From Perilla frutescens (Eukaryota; Streptophyta; Magnoliopsida; Lamiales; Lamiaceae): a DNA stretch of 64,000 nucleotides. Under the pieces are notes generated by a model, which had not been told where the DNA came from, made no database searches, and saw only the letters and a program-made list of their open reading frames with translations. The translations under genes were made by a program, and so were the position numbers. The stretch spans positions 57,595,170 through 57,659,169 of the forward strand of contig BRKX01000002.1 in NCBI GenBank assembly GCA_026008535.1, written 5' to 3'. Positions 31,970 to 44,400 of this stretch are shown here, piece after piece. Numbering within the stretch: the stretch's first letter is position 1; every line of letters starts with the position of its first letter.

Positions 31970-33550
31970 CTCCACTGCAGTTTGTAACCCCAGGATAGCC
32001 ATGGTTTGAGGGCATTCAAACCTATTTATAGGTACATCTCCACTGCGGTTTGTAACCCCAGGATAGCCATGGTTTGAGGGTATTCAAACCAGGTCACTGC
32101 AGTTTGTAACCTCAGGATAGCCATGGTTTGAGGGCATTCAAACCTATTTATAGACACATCTCCACTGCAGTTTGTAACCCTCTCAAACCAGGTCACTGCA
32201 GTTTGTAACCCCAGGATAGCCATGGTTTGAGGGCATTCAAACCAGGTGCTGCAGTTTGTAACCCCAGGATAGCCATGGTTTGAGGGCATTCAAACCTATT
32301 TATAGGCACATCTCCACTGCAGTTTGTAACCCCTTGTAACCCCAGGATAGGCACATCTCCACTGCAGTTTGTAACCCCTTGTAACCCCTTGTAACCCCTT
32401 GTAACCCCAGGATAGGCATATCTCCACTGCAGTTTGTAACCCCTTGTAACCCCAGGATAGCCATGGCTTGAAGGCATTCAAATCAGGTGTTGTTTGTAAC
32501 CCCAGGATAGCCATGGATAGCCATAGTTTGAGGAGGAGTTACCTTCTGCAGATCCCGACAGGTATCCCATGTCCCAAAGTCCAATAACCTTCTGCAGATC
32601 CCGACAGGTATCCCATGTCCTAAAGTCTAATTGCCAAGATCCCCTTGTAACCCCAGGACCAATTACCAAGATCCTCTTGTAACCCCAGGATAGCCATATC
32701 CCATGTCCCAAAGTCCAATTGCCAAGATCCGAGGACGGTGCCTCAAACCAGGTACCAGGTGTTGTTTGTAACCCCTTGTAACCCCAGGATAGCCATGGAT
32801 AGCCATGGTTTGCAAAGTCCAATAGGACGGTGCCTCAAACCAGGTGTTGTTTGTAACCCCTCCCTTGTAACCCCAGAATAGCCATGGATAGCCATGGTTT
32901 GCAAAGTCCAATAGACCCCAGGATAGCCATGGATAGCAAAGTCCAATAGGACGGTGCCTCAAACCAGGTGTTGTTTGTAACCCCTTGTAACCCCAGGATA
33001 GCCATGGTTTGCAAAGTCCAATAGGACGGTGCCTCAAACCAGGTGTTGTTTGTAACCCCTTGTAACCCCAGGATAGCCCGACAGGTATTCCAGCCATGGG
33101 TTGAGGAGGAGTTACCTTCTGCAGATCCCGGAGGAGTGGGTGTCCCAAAGTCCAATAACCTTCTGCAGATCCCGACAGGTATCCTGTGTCCCAAAGTCCA
33201 ATAACCACCTTCTGCAGATCCCGACAGGTATTCCAGCCATGGGTAAAGTCCAATAACCTTCTGCAGATCCCGACAGGTATCCCAAAGTCCAATAACCACC
33301 TTCTGCCTCAAACCAGGTGTTGTTTGTAACCCCTTGTAACCCCGACAGGTATCCCAAAGTCCAATAACCACCTTCTGCCTCAAACCAGGTGTTGTTTGTA
33401 ACCCCTTGTAACCCCAGGATAGCCCGACAGGTATTCCAGCCATGGGTTGAGGAGGAGTTACCTTCTGCAGATCCCGGAGGAGTGGGTGTCCCAAAGTCCA
33501 ATAACCTTCAGGTATCCTGTGTCCCAAAAGTCCAATAACCTTCCAATTGC
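31970..33550. repeat. Shuffled minisatellite modules inside the LTR
   Basis: A few modules recur in varied order: CAGTTTGTAACCCC, AGGATAGCCATGGTTTG, GGCATTCAAACC, CTATTTATAGGCACATCTCC, CTTCTGCAGATCCCGACAGG, CCCAAAGTCCAATAACC and GGACGGTGCCTCAAACCAGG. Long stop-free frames on the minus strand (up to 264 codons) arise from the repetition and are not genes. Confidence 0.9.
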
Positions 33551-33961
33551 CAAGATCCGAGGACGAGACGAGCACCGAGCACAGGCGGGCGTGCGCGCGT
33601 GTAGGCTCATGGCCCACATCCTTGTGCACTTAATTAATACACTAAGTGTTAAAACACTTAAATACACATCTTAACTTAGTTAATAATTCAATGTGGGATA
33701 ATTAAATATGTCTTAAGCACATTTACCCATACACCATAAATGCTCAATCGTGTGACCAACTTCAACCACTTATTTCTCACTCACCGAAAATTGGATTTGA
33801 GCAAATAAAAATACTACGATTATCTACTCACAACATAGAATAATCTTACGGTATTTAATTCCTTCAAAATTAAATAACCCGGTCACAATAAATTGGATAA
33901 AATGAGTCAAAACTCCACTTATTAATCCAATTTTCCAACATTAGAAACACCCAAAAAATTA

Positions 33962-34723
33962 TAATATATTATATTCCTTTTTTACCTTTAAATTAAGTGT
34001 AGACTATAGATATAACAGGCAAATCATATTTTGTAAGAAATGATTCATAATTCTTTATAGGTACAGATACAGGTTGAAACTTCACGAATCACGATCACTT
34101 CTTAAGTGGAGATAACATTGACCCTATCATGTCAAATTTTGATTGATGCCGAATTCTTCATGGCCTTGCCTTTTGAGATACAGTACATAACTAAATTTTC
34201 TTTATTCAATACGAGAAATTTTTGTGAGAATATATTTCTGCGGCATTTAGCAAATCAACAGTATGAGAGATGATAGAATGAGTTTAATGAAAGGAAAATC
34301 AAAGAATATTATTCCTTTGTACGGACCTAAATTCATAGCAAAAAAAAAGATTGGAATTTTCTCACTTTATTTATACTCCACTCCAATATGTGTTTTTGAG
34401 GCATAAATTCCTTAACTGTTTATTCTTCAACTTTATTCATAATATGGAGACTTTCCTGAAGGATCAATTCCTTGAGTTACTTTGCATAAAACTGGACGGG
34501 AAACAATTAGCATATAGTTGTGCAAACTAGGATAAAAAATCAATATCAAATATTTTATTTGTTTTTACTACTAGACCATACAAATATACATTTTATTACA
34601 ACAAACATGTAGAATGGTGACACTAGAAAAAAAAAAAAAAAAAAATCTGCCTAGTAAATTTTCTACAGGCATCAAACTAAAAGTAAATACATATCTTACA
34701 CATAATGCTCTAATCATAGCCTT
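33962..34723. other. 3' flank of the two-EF-hand NCL gene
   Basis: AT-rich sequence with a poly(A) run at 34628-34645. The part next to 34724 is the likely 3' UTR of the minus-strand gene. No other gene was seen. Confidence 0.55.
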
Positions 34724-37320
34724 CTAAGGCCATCCTAGAACATCAGTAAGTACATAGGTTGATGCCAGAGAAACTGGGTACAATAGCAAAGCAACATAAC
34801 CCAACCAGCGAGGGAATGTGGTTCGGAAGCCTGTCAGACCTGTCATCAAAGTGTTCATTGCCATAACTACCAGAACTTCTGCAAACACATCTATGGACAG
34901 ATTTAGAACATAAACCGGGCCGAGGAACACAATCAGGCTCACCACATTGTTCATGTACACACCACTGTAAAGCTGCACAACAGAAAAGAGAGATTTCAGA
35001 TTTACAGCAATGATCACCATATATGTATAGTGGAAGAAATGAAAGAACTTACTGCAGAGAGTGTCAAAGAAATGGTTTTCTGTGACTTCTGTTTGGATGA
35101 TGCAATTGTTTGAACTGCAACTCGATAGTTCATAGCTAAGGGTATGGCCAAGTATCCGACTGAGAAGTTAGGCAAATTTGCAGCTGTAGCGAAACTCACA
35201 ACACTATTGATCAATGGTTCTGCAAACGCACATAGCAACATAATCCCAAGAATCACAAAGAAAACAGCTTTGAGATAATTCAACCAACGATTTGTAGGGC
35301 TTGGGCTTCTGCTTGTGTTTGTGCTACTGCTACCCAACAAGCCCTGTTGTAATTGGTCATTGTCCTGCAGTTTGACGTTATAGGATCAGCAGCTACTTCT
35401 TTTTTTTTTTCTTTTTTTTTTTGACAGATATGTAACTAAATTCAGATTGTTTTGTCTTTTTTTACCTGAGAATGGGAGCGGCTACTCTTAATGCGGTTTA
35501 TCCTCTCTTCGGCCAGATTAGAAAGTAATTTGGTCATGCCTTGGACGAACTCTTCCTCATTGATACGTCCATCTTCAGAGGCATCAAAAGATCCCAAGAT
35601 GTTTTCAACATCCCTGTCTGTGCTTAAATCACCTTCATCCATCCTCACACCCAAGAGCAGAACTCTAAGTTCTGCTGCTGATATGGATGTACTGTTGTCC
35701 TTGTCGATTTGGTGAAAAAGACTGCGAATTATAAACCAAGAAAGGAATGATGAGCAATGAAAATGTTGGCTTCTGATGAAATGATGGTGAATAATTTGTT
35801 AAAACTATGTATTCACCAAGGAGTTCAAATTTTGAGAAGTGACTAAGCAGTTTGACAGAAGTAACATTGATCAAATTTTGAAATGCGTGGTCTTTGAAGA
35901 TATCAAATTCTAGGAAAGATGGTATGTTTAGTTTCTTATTAAAGAAAACAAGAAGAGTTTCCCATATATTTGTGCTACATTGTAAGAATGAGTTATGGGA
36001 AAAAGAAGAACAAAAATCTGTAACCTTGGTGAAGAACTACACCTATGGCATGCAGATGGTTCAGCTACTTACTCTTGTATTCTTTTAGTATCAGGCCGGC
36101 CATTTCTGGATAAAAGTCTCATTAGCTTGTCCTTCGCATATTTACCCATCAAAAACTCAAATCTACGGAACTGAATCCATGGCCGGAATGCCTGAAATTA
36201 TTGAACATAAAAATGTAAAGATCATGAGGGAGGAAACTCCTTTATTATCTTGACGTAATCTAACACTTGTTGTTACCTGATATAAGATGAAAGAGACGAG
36301 CAAAGTGACTGAGACGATGAGTGCGATAAGAACAATCACTCTTTTCACTGATGATGAACTGAAAGCTTCTGCTAGTAAAAGGATGAGAAACGGAATCAAG
36401 GGTATCAACATTATCCGTGCAGTGTAGCTAGTTTCTACATCTGTTACGACGCCATAACCTGCTCGAGCTAGAGAGAGGGAGCAATGCATCTATTAGATCC
36501 ATATAATTTTTCATGGCTCAAGAAGGTTAATGAAAACTACCAATTGCACCTTCTGGTGTGCTTTTCTGGCTTCCAGATTTATCGATAGGCGTAGCCTCTG
36601 AGAGATCATAGCTTCCAAGAATGACAGCAGTGCCCCATATCAGTGTCAGAATCATAACTGTTGATCCTGCAACCAATCCCATTCCCAGTGTGGCCCTTTC
36701 TTGAGCTGCCTCCTTAGTACCCGAAAGCACCGTTACTTGATCCAAAAACAAACATATGTCAGATTGTTTTCACCGCATTATAATTTCATCAGATTATTGA
36801 ACACTAGTAATTGTATCTTGTATGGTAAAAGTCGATCTACAGCTTTTCACTGTCATCCTGTTTCATATATTTCATTCAAGTCCATCAACTGTGACCAAGA
36901 AAACATAAGAAGAAATAGTGATAACTTGTAGGAAACTGGAAAAGAGAAAGAAAGCGTCTATAACTTCCATTTTGGCGATCTCTTTCATATATTTAGATCA
37001 AGTTTATGCCTCTAAGACGGTAGACAGACATCGAAATGACATAGTTCATGCTTGCAATCAAGTTTTGGAACAATCCTTTCCCAGCATCAATACTTGTCAA
37101 TGTGTACAAATTTAATCGACTTAAAACATCAGCCAAGTCTCAAGAGCAGCTTAATTTATGAAATTGACTCAACCAATGTGAATGGAGAATCATAAATATA
37201 TGGTCATTCTTTCTGTCATAAGTTCCCAAGATATTTTGAGGTGATAATAATGTAAAAATATGTGGAGGCTGACACGTTCATGTGGAATCACTAACATGGA
37301 TAAACAAGATATCTACCGAG

Positions 37321-37356
<36 letters not shown>

Positions 37357-38049
37357 GATTAGTCCACTTCAGTCGCTGTCGAAACAGCTGACAAATAGTT
37401 ATTGTTATATTCTTGAGTTATCAACGACTCATTTTCTTGAGTTTTTTTTTTTTTTAAAAGAAAACAGCTCGACTCGATGAACATTGACCGACTCCATCAG
37501 ATTCAGATACATAGACCATCATGAGTTCCTTACATTTTTTATGAGGGACAGAACGGACTACGACGACTTTTCAATGTTTTACATTCCACAGGGCTCCGTC
37601 AAAATTTCATAGTCCAAAGAAATTCCAAAAAGATAAAAATAAACAAATAACAATAACAATATTATTATTATTATTATTATTAAACAAACTCGATATCCCT
37701 TCTACAATTAATACATGTATCTAAAAGTAGTCGGTTAGTTCCAGATCAAAAAAAAAAAAAAAGTAATCGGTTTGTAAATTGGTTGAGGCCCCAGAAAAAA
37801 GTGATAGTTAACATGTTGGCAACTGAATTAAAGTGTAAACAATTATCCATGCATATGCGGAAGGAATCTTAGTACACCTCTACATCTGGCAAGATTTGGA
37901 GTTTATAGGTTATAGCAAATTAAGGATCCAAATCCAATATTTACTAGTACTAGTTAAAAGAAACAATGCAAAATGTTCCAATTTCTTTCTGCTCCCAAAC
38001 CAAAAAGAATGAAGGCATGGACACAAACATAAATGAAGAAAATGAAGGA

Positions 38050-38088
<39 letters not shown>

Positions 38089-38440
38089 AAATAATTAGTA
38101 GGATAGGAGGAATAAACTGACCCAGAACCAAGACAATTTGGGGGAATGTGCCGAGCAACTGAAACAAGCTAGCTCCGAAAATACTAGGTCCGATCGTTTG
38201 GAAAAAGAGGTCGGAACCGATGCCTACGTATCGGCCGCCGAAGGTAAGCAAGATTTCGAAGACCACAATGAGAAAGAGCAGCCCCCACGCATTGCTCGAG
38301 CATGGCAAGATCCCGTATGTCGGCTCACAAGACTCCGTCACACCCAATTCCAAACCCTCTCTAATCAAACGGCTATGAGCTACGTCGCTTACAAGTAGAA
38401 GCACCGCAGCAATTATGCTCATTTTTTTCATCTTCCCCAT
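34724..38440 (-). CDS. NCL: EF-hand Na+/Ca2+ exchanger-like protein, two EF-hands
   Basis: Seven exons: 38440-38122, 36735-36541, 36458-36277, 36191-36073, 35721-35466, 35364-35053, 34972-34724. They join in frame to 543 aa, the usual NCL size class. The ATG at 38440 is chosen because it starts a signal-like peptide (MGKMKKMSIIAAVLLLVSDV). The in-frame ATG at 38497 is separated from it by a TTCGCAG acceptor-like site, so it may lie in a leader intron. A lumenal pair (CEPTYGILPC) matches the paralogue. Alpha-repeat 1 is MGLVAGSTVMILTLIWG and alpha-repeat 2 is near YLAIPLAMNYRVA. EF-hand loops lie at about 278-289 (DKDNSTSISAAE) and 318-329 (DASEDGRINEEE). Exons 3 and 7 have the same lengths (182 and 249 nt) as the matching exons of the 22700-25594 gene. 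Intron 1 (1.4 kb) carries TA (37325-37352), ATT (37661-37682) and GA (38052-38088) microsatellites. Confidence 0.92.
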
Positions 38441-39862
38441 CAACTCATCCGTCAGCTGCGAACAGAAAAAATTTGTGGAGATAATGAATTTTATCATCTA
38501 CGTAGTCCTAGACATTGACTTGAAAAGGAGTCATTTGCTTGTTTATATATATGCAACAGCCAACAAGTTGGGGTTACGCACGTCATATTTTACTATTGGT
38601 ACGTAATTTCTTAGCCGCCGGGGACGGATATATCGATCGGTTTTCCTTTTATTATTGGAGGCAGAAATCAAATGTCCAATACCAATTAATTAATTAATTA
38701 ATTGCCTACGCGACACAACACAACTAGTGGTCTTGTCTAATACTAATATAATATTATTATATTCTGAGATGATCCAGACTGTTTTTATATTAATAAAACC
38801 TCAGAGACAACTACTTTTACCAAACCCCCACTTAATTAATTAGTATTTATTAGGCAAGAATTTTCCCTAATTATTTAACGACCATGTTCACTAACGGTCC
38901 AATTTTCAATAGTCAATTATTGAGCTGCCAGTTTCCGGGATGGATGGATGGATGGATGGATGGCAACAGTATTTGTTACGGAAGGAATAACCATTATCTA
39001 CCCGTTTCAAATTTCCTATTACACTTTTCATTTTTACTATTAAATTTATAATTTTAATAATATTTATTATAAAATACAAATTAACTATAACATCAATAAA
39101 AAATCTTGTTCCGATGGGAATAATCTAATGTAAAAAAAATTATAGTTATTCTTTATCAATAAAATTATGAATTATAAAAATTATAAGATCTCAATACCAC
39201 AGATCAGGTATGTGAGTAAAAAAATAGAAAAAAATCATGGTCAATCTTTATCAATAAAAAAATAAATTATAAAAATATAAAATTTAATTTTGAAATAATA
39301 AACCATTTAATTAAAAACAAAAAATTAAATACTAAAAAATAATTATAAACCCTAGTTGGATGGGAAACCCTAAAAAATAATTATAAAATTAAATTAAATT
39401 AAAAAAATTGAAAAAAAATCTCATAATTTAGAAGTGCAACACGGAGCGCGCAAAAACGATGGTTCAATAGAAAATCTCATGCATTATTTACATCCCAAAT
39501 TATTTTCATTTTCTCAAATTTATCACAAACTAACAATTTTATCAATTAAATACCTAAACTATTAAACACTAATTAAATTTATCCCCGAATACATTTTTCG
39601 GCCATAATCATGTCAAAAAAAGAGTTCAAAAAAGTTAGAATAAATATATTATGTCATAAATATGATCATTTGACTACTATACAAGAAGATGACTCAAGTA
39701 TTTAGCCAAAATATTAGGTATTTTTTTTTACCGAAAAATGTATTTTGAATAGATTTAATTAGTTTTTTAATAGTTTAGGTATTTAATTGATAAAAGTGTT
39801 AGGTTGGTATAGATTTGAAAAAATGAAAATAATTTGAAATATAAATGATGGTTAAGCCATAA
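38441..39862. other. 5' flank of the two-EF-hand NCL gene and intergenic DNA
   Basis: The first ~200 bp probably hold the leader and promoter. An ATGG tetranucleotide run lies at 38939-38963. The rest is AT-rich with no gene seen. Confidence 0.55.
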
Positions 39863-39871
39863 TTGTAATTA

Positions 39872-40452
39872 GGGGTGGTCTCCTGTGAGACGGTCTAATG
39901 GGTCGTTTTCGTTAGACGGGTTATAACCCGACCCGTTTTCCTAGCTTCATATCTGGTGACACTTCAGCTCATTGTATGTGACACTTCAGTTTATGATTGG
40001 TGATACTTAATTTCATCTCTCGTGACACTGGGCTTCACACAATAGTTAAATATATTACTAAAAAATATTTCATATCTGGTGACACTTTCAGTTCATGATT
40101 GGTAATATCTAGCTTCATATTCGGTGACACTTCATTGTTATTTGCTTTAATAATTCAACGTGATAGTTCATTGTACATGCTTGTTATATTAGTGATACTT
40201 CATGTTACAATTGATAGGACTTCACATAATAGTTAAAGATATTACTAAAAAAATATTAAAATTTATTAAGACTTATGCTGCTGCTTCATATCCAGTGACA
40301 CTTCAGTTCATAGTATGTGATACTTCCGTTTATGATTGGTGATACTTAACTTTATATCTAGTGACACTTCATTGTGACCCGAATCCGGGTCGGATCTTAA
40401 TATCCGTCTAATGATTTATGAACCGTTAGACAGTCTAACACAAGTCTTTGTC
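39872..40452. mobile_element. 581-bp MULE-type MITE with internal GTGACACTT repeats
   Basis: TTGTAATTA is repeated exactly at 39863-39871 and 40453-40461. The ends are inverted copies over about 30 bp (TGTGAGACGGTCTAATGG on the left against TGTTAGACTGTCTAACGG on the opposite strand). Inside, a motif like TCATATCTGGTGACACTTCA recurs about ten times in diverged form, often followed by GTTCATGATTGGTGATACTT. There is no coding content. Confidence 0.8.
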
Positions 40453-40461
40453 TTGTAATTA

Positions 40462-41403
40462 TAACTGTTCAGACATCAGTTTTAGGGATTTTTATTGATT
40501 AGTAGGCTGATATTCAATCAAGTCTTCGAGTTCCTCATTCCTAGGCCTAAATACTGAATAGTGAGACTTAGGGGGTCAAATTCATCATGCTGGGGCTAAA
40601 CACACAAGCAAGAAACCAAGAATATTCAGACATGGTGGGCTTTTACTTAAAAAGAAAGTATTAAGAAATGTCAAATGTATATATGCTTTGTCTGCTGCGT
40701 AAATACACCCAGTAGCCGAAATTCTAGATAGATTCAGTACATCAATATAACTAACATTCATCATATTTGAGAAATAAATGATACTTATTCAACATTAAAA
40801 AAAAATATGGAGGCGTCCAGATTTTCATACAAGATTTCATTCAGTACCTTGTTACCTTTAAGAGCATAAATGCTTGACAACAAACACGGAAGGCTGGCTG
40901 CACATCAAATTAATTTGAAGTTCCAAATACTTTCCGGATGTTATACACTCAGGCTCTCTTAACAAACAAATTTCATCGGTCGAAGAACATTGGAAAGCCT
41001 CAAATGCAAGAATTTTCCAATGCGTTTCAACTTCACTCATGTCCCAATATCTTTAACATTTCTCAGAGATGTGTCGGATCAATTGCAGAGAAGAGCCAGG
41101 TCTGCGACAAAACAAGTTTTTCCAGTGTAAGCATTACATTTATGGTGAAAGGCCCGCATCTCAGTGAAACCATATATACACGCATGCAGTGAGAAAAGTA
41201 AGTACCACTGATTAGCACCTCGTTTAACTCTTTGATTGTACGGAGGCGCAACGCGTCCATCATCTGGTGAACCATTTCAAATGGCAACGTGAGAAACAGA
41301 GGGGCATATATCTTTGCAAAAGATTGTCAACAAAACTCCAAACAACAAGATAGTGCCTTAAAACTGTTGGTGCAGGTGAAAGCATTGGTCGGCTTTGAAA
41401 GCA
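40462..41403 (-). other. 3' flank and probable 3' UTR of the DEAH helicase
   Basis: No independent gene was recognised. The minus-strand sequence directly after the stop codon at 41404 is the expected 3' UTR. Short frames at 40858-41287 have no support. Confidence 0.5.
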
Positions 41404-44400
41404 CTAGGAATGCAATCTAGGGTCAAGTTGTTGGCGGTGGTAAAAGTGTGGAGCGGCCTCTGCTAGCCATGAGGGATCAATCGTGATGACATTGCGCATG
41501 TACTGGCGATCAGTTGAGACAATAGAATGGTAGATGACCCACTTAGGATTAACTCTGCAAAGGATGCATTAAAACTTCACGATGGAGCACGAATGATCAC
41601 TCTACCACAACATAATTGTATTGTCTAATAATAAATTTCTTTTAGCGACATTCTCCTACCAAACACGGAGTAAATATATGCAATAAAATATATTATAAAA
41701 CTTGGCCAACTAAAGTATCTTGAAAGAATTGAAGCATGCATTAAGGACAATTTAAAATGTGATTGGTTTGTACGTGCGTTAAAGGATTTCTGTACAAGAA
41801 TTTAGAGAATGGATAATCGCTTTTTCTATAGAATCTGATGCATCTAGTAAGAATGATAAAAAAATCCAGAAAATTATTCCTCTGAATACTTGCATCAAGC
41901 AATGAATGACTTGCATCATCTGTAACTATCTGAATCATTGATGAAGAAAATGAATAACGGAGAACAATGTGGAAGATCTGACCTGAATAACACAGACGAA
42001 GGGTGAATATACACTTCTTGTGAACCTCTTATAGTCTTGTATGACCCGTTATGGCTGAAGGCCTTAAGATAAGCAGCAGTGTACAGACACAGATCAAATT
42101 ATGCACAGAGACCAAAATTTCACCCAAGTATGCTACTTTGCTCTCATCATCTGTTTGCATGAAAAATAACACTTACTTCTAAACGACAAGCATTCGAGAA
42201 AAATCCTGCAGTAATTGCCTTCCTCAATGCCTGCAGAATCCAAAAATCCAGGAAGTAAATTAAGATAAAACTGTACCATTCTTATTACCAAACACAAGAG
42301 AACACAGAGAATCAGATATGTATTATAGAATCAATTCTTTTAGTTCTTAAATTCTTTGCTTGAGATTCACAGTTGAATTGAGACTGATGGGTCACCCCCT
42401 TTTTGCTACAACCATAATTCTGAACTTTTTCAGGGGGAGAATTGTAGGAATCCATTCTTTTAACCAACATGACTTGAGTTTACTCGAAGCCTAAAAGTTG
42501 ATATGGCTCACCTATTATTGTCATAATTTCAAGTGAACAGAATATCATGTTGTCCGAGCTTATCTTGAATACTATGATTACCAGTAAGGTGGCAATATTT
42601 TTCCGCATAATGGTTAACATCTATTTCAAATCCTTTCATTCAGTATTGTGCCAATGAATTAACCATGTGTAAGAAAAATAGGTTAATCAATATAACCACC
42701 ATAAGGAAATTTACGTGAGCAGACCATGGCTTTGCCTTATTAGTGAGAGTTAAATGTTCTCTAAAGCTAGGCGACGAAGTAATCATCAAGTGTTCCCATC
42801 TACATACCTGCATATCATGGTCACAAGATTTTAGGGCTATGCCTAAACGTTGTGCTATTCTTCTCAACTGTTGCCGAACGTCATCGACTTTTCTCTGCAG
42901 GCAAAGCAAACCAAAATTTAAAATGAGCATATTGAAAATTTGAGAATCTGTTACTTCAGCTGAATTACGAGACTTACCATTGCATGGTAGTTTATATGGT
43001 TCCTATGACACCAACTCGAAGATTTACTAGATTCAACAAATCCTCTATACACATTTAAGAAGGTAACATGGTCACCCTGCAAAAAAGATGCTAGGCTTTT
43101 TATGAGCAGAACCATAGGAAGAATAGATTCTTCTCTGAAAGATCATTTCGAAAAGACTAAGAATGTCCTGACATAGGATAGGTAAAAAAAAGAAAGTGTG
43201 GTAAACTCTCAACTGCAGAGCAAGAAAAGATAAAAATCATAAAATTAGTGCGAATCTGTGAAAGCTGAAAGGTAAATCCAATTACAGTTGACTTCTTACC
43301 AAGGTCAGACATTTAGTTTAAGCTCAAACAAGTATACAAAAACTTATGAAAAACTGATTTCTCTTACACTGTGGAATCAGAAGTATGTGCAAAGTGAACA
43401 ACTTCAGATGTAATATAAAATTAACATGAGAACTTGTTGACTATAAGTAGTCCACCTTCTCATCTCCTATTTTTACCTGAAGCTAAATTCAAGTCAAGCA
43501 GAAATCTAGAAACAGAGACCAAATCCCATCACATCACACATGCCATCAAAGTCCAACCAAGGGCAGAAGCAGGGTTTTTAACTGAGAACAACTTGGAATT
43601 TAGGTAATATTTGATTAATCAAAAGCATTAGCAATGTCCTAGTAATTTCTTCTTTTTGGTCTCAATTCAGTTTCATGTCAAGTTTCACAATTTCCCCACC
43701 CTTTTCCATCTAGCTACTAGTGTCTAGTGCGAAACTAACCTACCACATATTGAGGTTGCTGTACATACCATACCCAGTTGTTTCATCAGCCAACTTGAAA
43801 CTATGGGTCAGAAGTGTATGAACTCTCTGAGAAAGTCTCCAGGCCCTATTTTGTTATCGACAAGGTTTATAAGCGACGGGGTCGCGATTGAAGTAGTTCC
43901 TTATTTATTTAATATTGGCTTCATTATTTCTTATATTAGGTTTGTTAATTATTTCTAGTTGGTCCTTTGTTGGGCTTAGTTCAGTAGATTAGTTCACATA
44001 AATAGCTCTCACCCGATAAGGGAAGGGTTTGTCAATGATCACAGTACAACATTGAACTTGGAGACGGCGTTTTACGCTTGGGAAGGAGAATTCTGCTCCT
44101 GTTTTGGTTTGGTTATTTTACTGGTATTTTTCAGAGTCTAAATTGTTTTGTTTCATTCTTCTTCTTACTCTTTTACTCTATCAATTTGGTCCGACCTGCC
44201 GGATCAAACAGCCGGAAAAAAAAAATCAATTTTATTTATCTGGCTAGATGACACGTATGGAGTCCAGGATGGAGACGATAGAGAAAGGGCACGAGGAGTT
44301 TCGAGAAGAGTTTAGCCAGTGGCGTGGCTCTCTCGAGGCGCAGATACACGCCACTCTCGAGGCGCAGATAGGGAGTTTAACAGCCATGTTGAAAATGGTG

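Larger units (their letters stand above)
31711..33940 (-). mobile_element. 2.2-kb solo LTR with expanded internal repeats
   Basis: On the minus strand it begins TGTTGGAAAATTGG (33940) and ends CACTCAACA (31711), TG...CA, flanked by exact TTAGA at 31706-31710 and 33941-33945. The TGTTGG opening is common in copia LTRs. A CTATTTATAGG TATA box at about 31954-31965 precedes a minus-strand leader. The middle (31970-33550) is a mosaic of amplified modules. No internal coding region is present. It sits inside the right inverted repeat of the MULE 29932-33952. Confidence 0.85.
29932..33952. mobile_element. MULE-type element carrying a plant-mobile-domain fragment, split by a solo LTR
   Basis: The left end, GGGTGTTTCTAAATGCCC followed by ACTAAAATTTCTTTACACACC, is mirrored on the right. 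The right copy is cut: GGTGTGTAAAGAAATTTTGG to GGGGCATTTAGA ends at 31710, and AACACCC (33946-33952) lies beyond the inserted LTR. AAAAAATTA flanks the whole element exactly (29923-29931 and 33953-33961). Without the LTR it would be about 1.8 kb. The interior holds a minus-strand fragment of a plant mobile domain and no transposase. Confidence 0.85.

Noticed and set aside
32835..33629. 264-codon open frame on the minus strand
   Set aside because: It is a read-through of the shuffled minisatellite inside a solo LTR. The protein is a repeat of the same short words and has no start context or domain.
38441..38497. Upstream in-frame ATG at 38497 as start of the two-EF-hand NCL
   Set aside because: A TTCGCAG acceptor-like site lies between it and the ATG at 38440, and the downstream ATG directly starts a signal-like peptide that matches the paralogue's layout.
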